Position numbers and translations under genes: made by a program. A stretch of 64,000 nucleotides of DNA from the NCBI GenBank assembly GCA_965221605.1, contig CBDCSK010000003.1, positions 62,001-126,000 of the forward strand, in the 5' to 3' direction. How positions within the stretch are numbered: position 1 is the first letter of the stretch; each line of letters begins with the position of its first letter. The notes beneath the pieces are model-generated. The model made no database searches, was not told the origin of the DNA, and worked only from the letters and a program-made list of their open reading frames with translations. This DNA is from Aldehydirespirator sp965221605. GTDB lineage: Bacteria; Actinomycetota; Acidimicrobiia; Acidimicrobiales; Aldehydirespiratoraceae. Shown in pieces: positions 59,671 through 64,000 of this stretch.

Positions 59671-59698
59671 TTGCCGGGTTGGCACCGTGTTGTATTCT
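59671..59698 (+). promoter_or_regulatory. Sigma-70-like promoter for the SDR gene
   Basis: TTGCCG (59671-59676) and TATTCT (59693-59698) are spaced by 16 nt, in the divergent region between the CoA-transferase and SDR genes. A leader with AAGGAGG follows. Confidence 0.5.
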
Positions 59699-59731
59699 CG
59701 GCCTGCTTCGCCGCGGCAAGGAGGGCGCTTC

Positions 59732-60517
59732 ATGGGCCGGCTAGACGACAGGATCGCAGTGGTGACCGGAGCGTCCCGCGGGCTGGGCGAGGGAATCGCC
59801 CGGAGGTTCGCCGACGAGGGTGCCGCGGTGGTGTGCGCCGACGTGCTCGACGCCTCCGAGGTGGCCTCGTCGCTTCCGGCGGCGCCATCGGGCGCGCAGG
59901 CGATGGCCATCCACCTGGATGTAACCGACACCGCGCAGGTCGAGGAGCAGATGCGCCTCGTCGCCGATACCTACGGCCGGCTCGACATCCTCGCCAACAA
60001 TGCCGGCGTGGCCCAACCCATAGCTGCGGTCATCGACACTCCCGACGAGGTCTACGAGAACGTCTTCACCGTGAACGTGCGCGGCGTGCTGGCCTGCTCC
60101 CGGGCGGCGGCGCACATCATGAAGGAGCACAACTGGGGGCGGATCATCAACACCGCCTCCCAGACCGGCAAGGTGGCCTGGCAGGGGTGGGGCATCTACT
60201 CCGCCTCCAAGTTCGCGGTGGTCGGACTGACCCAGGTGCTGGCCAAGGAACTGGCCGAGTACAACATCACGGTCAACGCCATCTGCCCCGGCACGATGTT
60301 CACCAACATGACCAAGACCGGATTCGGCGCCGCCGCGGCCTCCGCGAACCGGGAACGAGACGAGTTGCTGGCCGAGCACATCGAGACCATCCCCTTGAAG
60401 CGTCTGGGGACCGCCACCGACATCGGGGCCATGGCCGCGTTCCTCGCCTCCGACGACGCCTGCTACACGACCGGCGCCAGCCTGAACCTCACCGGCGGCG
60501 AGCAGGTCTTCTTCTGA
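59732..60517 (+). CDS. Short-chain dehydrogenase/reductase
   Basis: This 261-aa NAD(P)-dependent oxidoreductase has the cofactor motif VVTGASRGLGEGIARRF, NNAGVAQPI, the catalytic Ser region (INTASQTGKVAWQGWG) and the YxxxK in IYSASKFAVVGL. The C-terminal TTGASLNLTGGEQVF matches classical SDRs. AAGGAGG is well placed before the ATG at 59732. It heads a plus-strand module with an alcohol dehydrogenase, an M24 protein and a 2-oxoacid dehydrogenase. Substrate unknown. Confidence 0.92.
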   Translation: MGRLDDRIAVVTGASRGLGEGIARRFADEGAAVVCADVLDASEVASSLPAAPSGAQAMAIHLDVTDTAQVEEQMRLVADTYGRLDILANNAGVAQPIAAVIDTPDEVYENVFTVNVRGVLACSRAAAHIMKEHNWGRIINTASQTGKVAWQGWGIYSASKFAVVGLTQVLAKELAEYNITVNAICPGTMFTNMTKTGFGAAAASANRERDELLAEHIETIPLKRLGTATDIGAMAAFLASDDACYTTGASLNLTGGEQVFF

Positions 60518-60581
60518 TCGGAGCCCAGAACGTGGCACGGCCGGACGGCCAACAGCTAGGCGTCGGACCGCGGGGAGGACC

Positions 60582-61676
60582 ATGAGCATGCGAGCGGCCG
60601 TCTATCACGGCTCGCGAGACATCAGGATCGAGGACCTGGAGGTGCCCGACCCCGGTCCCGGGGAGCTGCTGATCGAGGTCCACTCGGTCGGAATCTGCGG
60701 GACCGACGCTTCGGAGTGGGGCCACGGACCGCACATGTTCCCCATTTCCAGACGCAGCACCCGGTCGGGTCACGTCGGACCGATGGTTCCCGGCCACGAG
60801 TTCGGTGGCCGGGTGGTGGCCCGCGGTAAGGGCGTCGAGGGCTTTCCCGACAACACGATCGTGGCCAGCGGCGCGGGAGTCTCATGCGGCGCCTGCCCGG
60901 CCTGCAGGCAGGTGCTCACCAACTTCTGCGAGCGGTACTTCACGGTGGGACTCCAGCGCAACGGGGCCTTGGCGCAGTATGTGACGGCGCCGGCGTCGAT
61001 CTGCCTGCAGGTGGAACAGCACGGACTGGGAGACGACGGCGCAGCCCTGGTGCAGCCCATGTCGATAGCGGTGCACTCACTGCGCCAAGGATCCCCGCAG
61101 CCTGGCGACACCGTCGTCGTATTGGGCATCGGAGGCGTGGGCGCGTTCCTCGTGTACGCCGCGGCCGAGATGGGGCTGAGGGTCGTCGCCGCCGATCTCG
61201 CGGCCGAGAGGCTGGCGATCGCCGAGACGTTGGGGGCGGCCTGTGTCGTGGAAGTGGACCGCGATGTCGACCTCGCCTCCCAGCTGCGATCGGCCATGAC
61301 CGCTCCCGCGGCTGTGGCCTACGAGGTAACGGGGGTGGCCGCGGCGCTCCAGGCGGCACTGGCCGTCGTGGAACCACGCGGCCGGGTTGTTGCCGTCGGC
61401 CTGGGAGCCAAGCCGGTTCCGCTCGACATACGGTCCCTCACGCTGCGAGAAGTGTCGCTGGTGGGAACCAACGCCCACGTGTTCGCCGCCGACTTCGCGG
61501 ACGCGGCCCGGCTGGTGGGAAGCCGCGCCGGCGGATGGAGCGACGTGGCGCCGGTGGCGCTGCCGCTCGAGGATCTCGTGGGGCGCGGCCTGCAGCCGAT
61601 GGTCGACGGCAGGGCCGAACGGATCAAGACGCTCATCGATCCATGGTCCACCGCGGTGCGCACCACGGGCGGATGA
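60582..61676 (+). CDS. Zinc-dependent medium-chain alcohol/polyol dehydrogenase
   Basis: This 364-aa MDR enzyme resembles threonine/sorbitol dehydrogenases. Catalytic zinc ligands are Cys in VGICGTDASEWG and His-Glu in MVPGHEFGGRVV. The structural zinc cysteines are CGACPACRQVLTNFC. The Rossmann motif is VVVLGIGGVGAFLVYAAAEM. GGGGAGG precedes the ATG. With the adjoining SDR it could carry out two-step oxidation of a diol or polyol. Confidence 0.92.
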   Translation: MSMRAAVYHGSRDIRIEDLEVPDPGPGELLIEVHSVGICGTDASEWGHGPHMFPISRRSTRSGHVGPMVPGHEFGGRVVARGKGVEGFPDNTIVASGAGVSCGACPACRQVLTNFCERYFTVGLQRNGALAQYVTAPASICLQVEQHGLGDDGAALVQPMSIAVHSLRQGSPQPGDTVVVLGIGGVGAFLVYAAAEMGLRVVAADLAAERLAIAETLGAACVVEVDRDVDLASQLRSAMTAPAAVAYEVTGVAAALQAALAVVEPRGRVVAVGLGAKPVPLDIRSLTLREVSLVGTNAHVFAADFADAARLVGSRAGGWSDVAPVALPLEDLVGRGLQPMVDGRAERIKTLIDPWSTAVRTTGG

Positions 61677-61718
61677 CCGCGAATAGCCTTGGCGGTGAGC
61701 CGGCAAGGGGGCTGAACA

Positions 61719-62987
61719 GTGAGCACTGAGAACCAGGAATTCGAATTCCCGGTCGCGACGACTCCCTCCCCGGGCGTCATGTCAGTCGACTGGGAGGAGC
61801 GCGTCGACTACGACCGGCTGCGGCGCTACCGCCTGGACAGGGCGAAGGCCGCGCTCGAGGAGTCCGACCTCGGGGCGCTGCTGATGTTCGACACCGCCAA
61901 CATCCGGTACCTGACCGCCACACACATCGGGTACTGGGCCTTCAACAAGATGGAGCGGTGGGCGCTGCTGACCCGGACCGGTGAACCGTGGATCTGGGAC
62001 TTCGGGTCTGCGGCCCGGGTTCACACCATTCACTCGCCGTGGCTGGAGCACGGCCACTCGGTGGGGGGCAACACCGGCCTGGCCGGATCCATCGGCCCCG
62101 AGACCGGGCTGGTGACCAGAGCCGTCCGCGAGATCTGCGACGTACTGCGCGACGAGGGCGTCGCCGACATGCCTCTGGGGATCGACATGGCCGAGGCCGA
62201 GATGTACCTCGAACTGGTGAGGGCCGGGGTCGACGTACGCAACGGGCAGCAGGTCATGCTCCAGGCCCGCGAGATCAAGAGCCCCGACGAGATCATGCTG
62301 CTCACCCAGGCCGCCGCGATGGTGGACGGGGTGTACCACGACATCTTCGAGGCCCTCAAGCCCGGAGTCAGGGAGTCCGACATCGTGGCCCTGGCCAACA
62401 AGCGGCTCTACGAGATGGGCTCGGAACACGTAGAGGCCATCAACTCGATCGCCGGAGAACGCTGCAGCCCCCATCCCCACGTCTTCTCGGACCGCTTGAT
62501 CCGGCCGGGCGACACCGCCTACTTCGACATCATCCAGGCCCACAACGGCTACCGCACCTGCTACTACCGCACGTTCGTGGTGGGCCGGGCCACCCCGGCC
62601 CAGCGAGACGCCTACAAGCGGGCACGCGAGTGGATCGACGCCGCCATATCGCTGGTGAAGCCGGGCACGACCACCGACGTGATCGCCGAGTCCTGGCCCG
62701 AGGCCCAGCAGTTCGGGTTCCCCGACGAGATGGAGGCGTTCGGCCTCCAGTTCGGTCACGGTGTCGGGCTCTCGGTGCATGAGCGCCCGGTGATAAGCAG
62801 GCTCAACTCGATCGAGAACCCGATCGAGCTCAAGGAGGGCATGTACTTCGCGCTGGAGACCTTCTGCCCCGCCTCCGACGGGCGCTCGGCGGCCCGTATC
62901 GAGGAGATGGTGGTCTGCTCGGCCGAGGGACCCAAGGTTGTGAGCCTGTTCCCCGCGGAGGAGCTTCAAGTTGCCAACGAGTACTGA
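61719..62987 (+). CDS. M24 family (creatinase/Xaa-Pro peptidase-like) protein with altered metal site
   Basis: This 422-aa pita-bread protein has a creatinase N-terminal domain (LGALLMFDTANIRYLTATHI) and an M24 C-terminal domain. Four metal ligands are evident: Asp270 in TAYFDI, His in FGHGVGLSVHERP, Glu in MYFALETFCP and Glu in RIEEMVVC. The second Asp, expected in GYxxDxTRT, is Cys281 (GYRTCYYRTF). This resembles divergence seen in M24 relatives such as DMSP lyase DddP, so a non-peptidase activity is possible. The GTG follows AAGGGGG. Its last 17 nt overlap the next gene. Confidence 0.85.
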   Translation: MSTENQEFEFPVATTPSPGVMSVDWEERVDYDRLRRYRLDRAKAALEESDLGALLMFDTANIRYLTATHIGYWAFNKMERWALLTRTGEPWIWDFGSAARVHTIHSPWLEHGHSVGGNTGLAGSIGPETGLVTRAVREICDVLRDEGVADMPLGIDMAEAEMYLELVRAGVDVRNGQQVMLQAREIKSPDEIMLLTQAAAMVDGVYHDIFEALKPGVRESDIVALANKRLYEMGSEHVEAINSIAGERCSPHPHVFSDRLIRPGDTAYFDIIQAHNGYRTCYYRTFVVGRATPAQRDAYKRAREWIDAAISLVKPGTTTDVIAESWPEAQQFGFPDEMEAFGLQFGHGVGLSVHERPVISRLNSIENPIELKEGMYFALETFCPASDGRSAARIEEMVVCSAEGPKVVSLFPAEELQVANEY

Positions 62988-63990
62988 GGGTCCACCCCTC
63001 GGCAGCGAAGCGGTGGACCTCGACCAGCGCATCGAGCTGTACCGGATGATGATGGAGGCCCGCCGCTTCGAGGAGTTGGCCCACCGGATGTTCCTCGAGG
63101 GGCTAGTGAAGGGGACCTCGCATCTGGCCGTGGGCCAGGAGGCCATCGCGGCTGCCTTCGCGCTCGCTATGCGGCCCGACGACCTCAGCTTCTGCACCTA
63201 CCGGGGCCACAACCACACGCTGCTGCGGGGAGCGTCCCCGGGCCGGCTGATGGCCGAGATGTTCGGCAGGGAGTCGGGTGTATGCGGAGGCAAGGGCGGC
63301 TCGATGCACCTGACCGACGCCTCCGCCGGGGCGATGGGCTCCTACGCCATCGTGGGGGCCCACATGCCGATCGCGGTCGGGGCGGCCTGGGCGGCGGCAG
63401 AGCGTGAGTCCGGCCAGGTCGCGGTGTGCTTCTTCGGAGACGGCGCGACCAACATCGGAGCCTTCCATGAGGCCTTGAACATGGCCGTGGTCTGGTGCGT
63501 GCCGGTGGTGTTCGTGTGCGAGAACAACCAGTACATGGAGTACACGCCCATCCGGTCGGTGACCGCGGTGAAGAACCCAGCCGCGGACCGGGCGGTCGCG
63601 TACGGGCTGGATCCGATCCTGGTGGACGGCAACGACGCCGACGTGATGTTCGACACGGCCCGATCGGCGATCGGGCGGGCCCGCTCCGGGGGAGGACCCA
63701 GCCTCATCGAAGCGGCCACCTACCGCCACGGCGGCCACTCCCGAGCCGATCCGGGCGACTACCGGCCCGACGACGAGGTGGCTGCATGGATGGCCCGCGA
63801 TCCGATTCCCGCCTACCGGGAGCGCCTCCTGACGGCCGGCGCACCGGCTCAGCAGCTCGACGACCTCGAGGCCGAGGTGAGCAGGACCATGCAGGAGGCC
63901 GTCGACGAGGCCAGGGCAGCTCCGGCGCCATCGGCATCGGCGATCGGCACGAACCTCTGGGCTGACGGAGGGTCGTCATGGCGGAACTGA
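62971..63990 (+). CDS. 2-oxoacid/acetoin dehydrogenase E1 component, alpha subunit
   Basis: This thiamine-diphosphate enzyme subunit decarboxylates pyruvate, acetoin or a related substrate. FEELAHRMFLEGLVKGTSHL, GVCGGKGGSMHLTDASAGAM and the ThDP motif VCFFGDGATNIGAFHEALNM ending in ENNQYMEY are diagnostic. The phosphorylation-loop-like region ATYRHGGHSRADPGDYR is present. The TTG at 62971 lies 8 nt after GGAGGAG and overlaps the M24 gene. The subgroup resembles AcoA. The beta subunit begins before this gene ends. Confidence 0.92.
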   Translation: MPTSTEGPPLGSEAVDLDQRIELYRMMMEARRFEELAHRMFLEGLVKGTSHLAVGQEAIAAAFALAMRPDDLSFCTYRGHNHTLLRGASPGRLMAEMFGRESGVCGGKGGSMHLTDASAGAMGSYAIVGAHMPIAVGAAWAAAERESGQVAVCFFGDGATNIGAFHEALNMAVVWCVPVVFVCENNQYMEYTPIRSVTAVKNPAADRAVAYGLDPILVDGNDADVMFDTARSAIGRARSGGGPSLIEAATYRHGGHSRADPGDYRPDDEVAAWMARDPIPAYRERLLTAGAPAQQLDDLEAEVSRTMQEAVDEARAAPAPSASAIGTNLWADGGSSWRN

Positions 63991-64000
63991 TCACCTACCG
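63978..64000 (+). CDS. 2-oxoacid dehydrogenase E1 beta subunit (start only)
   Basis: An ATG 6 nt after GGAGGG encodes MAELITYR up to the window edge, which matches the usual E1 beta opening. It overlaps the alpha subunit gene by 13 nt. The identity rests mainly on context. Confidence 0.65.

Noticed and set aside
61782..63197. 471-codon open frame antisense to the M24 and E1 alpha genes
   Set aside because: It spans two clearly coding genes on the plus strand and shows only shadow composition.

Overview
The window is a high-GC chromosomal segment of an actinobacterium. Gene content and order (rpsB-tsf-pyrH-frr-cdsA-dxr-rseP-ispG-rimP-nusA-ylxR-infB-rbfA-truB-ribF, all on the minus strand), citramalate synthase, and recurrent leaderless-type promoters suggest an Acidimicrobiia-like lineage. 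That placement is inference from gene content, not a phylogeny.

Layout. 1-2.3 kb holds a drug/lipid-type ABC exporter and an XRE-cupin regulator, divergent from a substrate-binding lipoprotein, an amidohydrolase and an M1 aminopeptidase (2.4-7.8 kb). 7.9-24.5 kb is the large housekeeping operon for translation, isoprenoid, phospholipid and riboflavin genes. infB appears broken by four single-base shifts and truB by one, and each is explained by one extra C in a C run. Two copies of a structured intergenic repeat lie in this operon. 24.6-26.9 kb has a degenerate M23 protein and gltX.

26.9-37.7 kb is an accessory region: two unrelated P-loop ATPases that both sit beside 23-nt tandem repeats, an SLH/Calx-beta surface protein, an RDD membrane protein with two decayed copies, two 92% identical copies of an unknown 172-aa protein, one intact hicAB pair, and one hicAB pair split by a complete IS1380-type element with a 5-bp target duplication. 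37.7-41.2 kb returns to core genes (cimA, leuB behind a candidate attenuator, greA). 41.4-47.3 kb is a small defence-like patch: a decayed OLD-type ATPase gene overlapping a UvrD-like helicase (Gabija-like layout), an orphan DUF1156 DNA methylase and a retropepsin-like protein.

47.4-64 kb is metabolic: leuC, leuD, a beta-propeller lipoprotein, an S9 peptidase overlapping an aminotransferase, serC, an acyl-CoA carboxylase beta subunit, a CoA-transferase, and a plus-strand module of SDR, zinc alcohol dehydrogenase, M24 peptidase homologue and 2-oxoacid dehydrogenase E1 alpha/beta.

How genes work together. cimA, leuC, leuD and leuB together encode the citramalate route to 2-oxobutyrate (isoleucine) and the later leucine steps. 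The minus-strand operon couples ribosome and translation-factor production with envelope lipid and isoprenoid synthesis. No rRNA, tRNA or CRISPR array was recognised.
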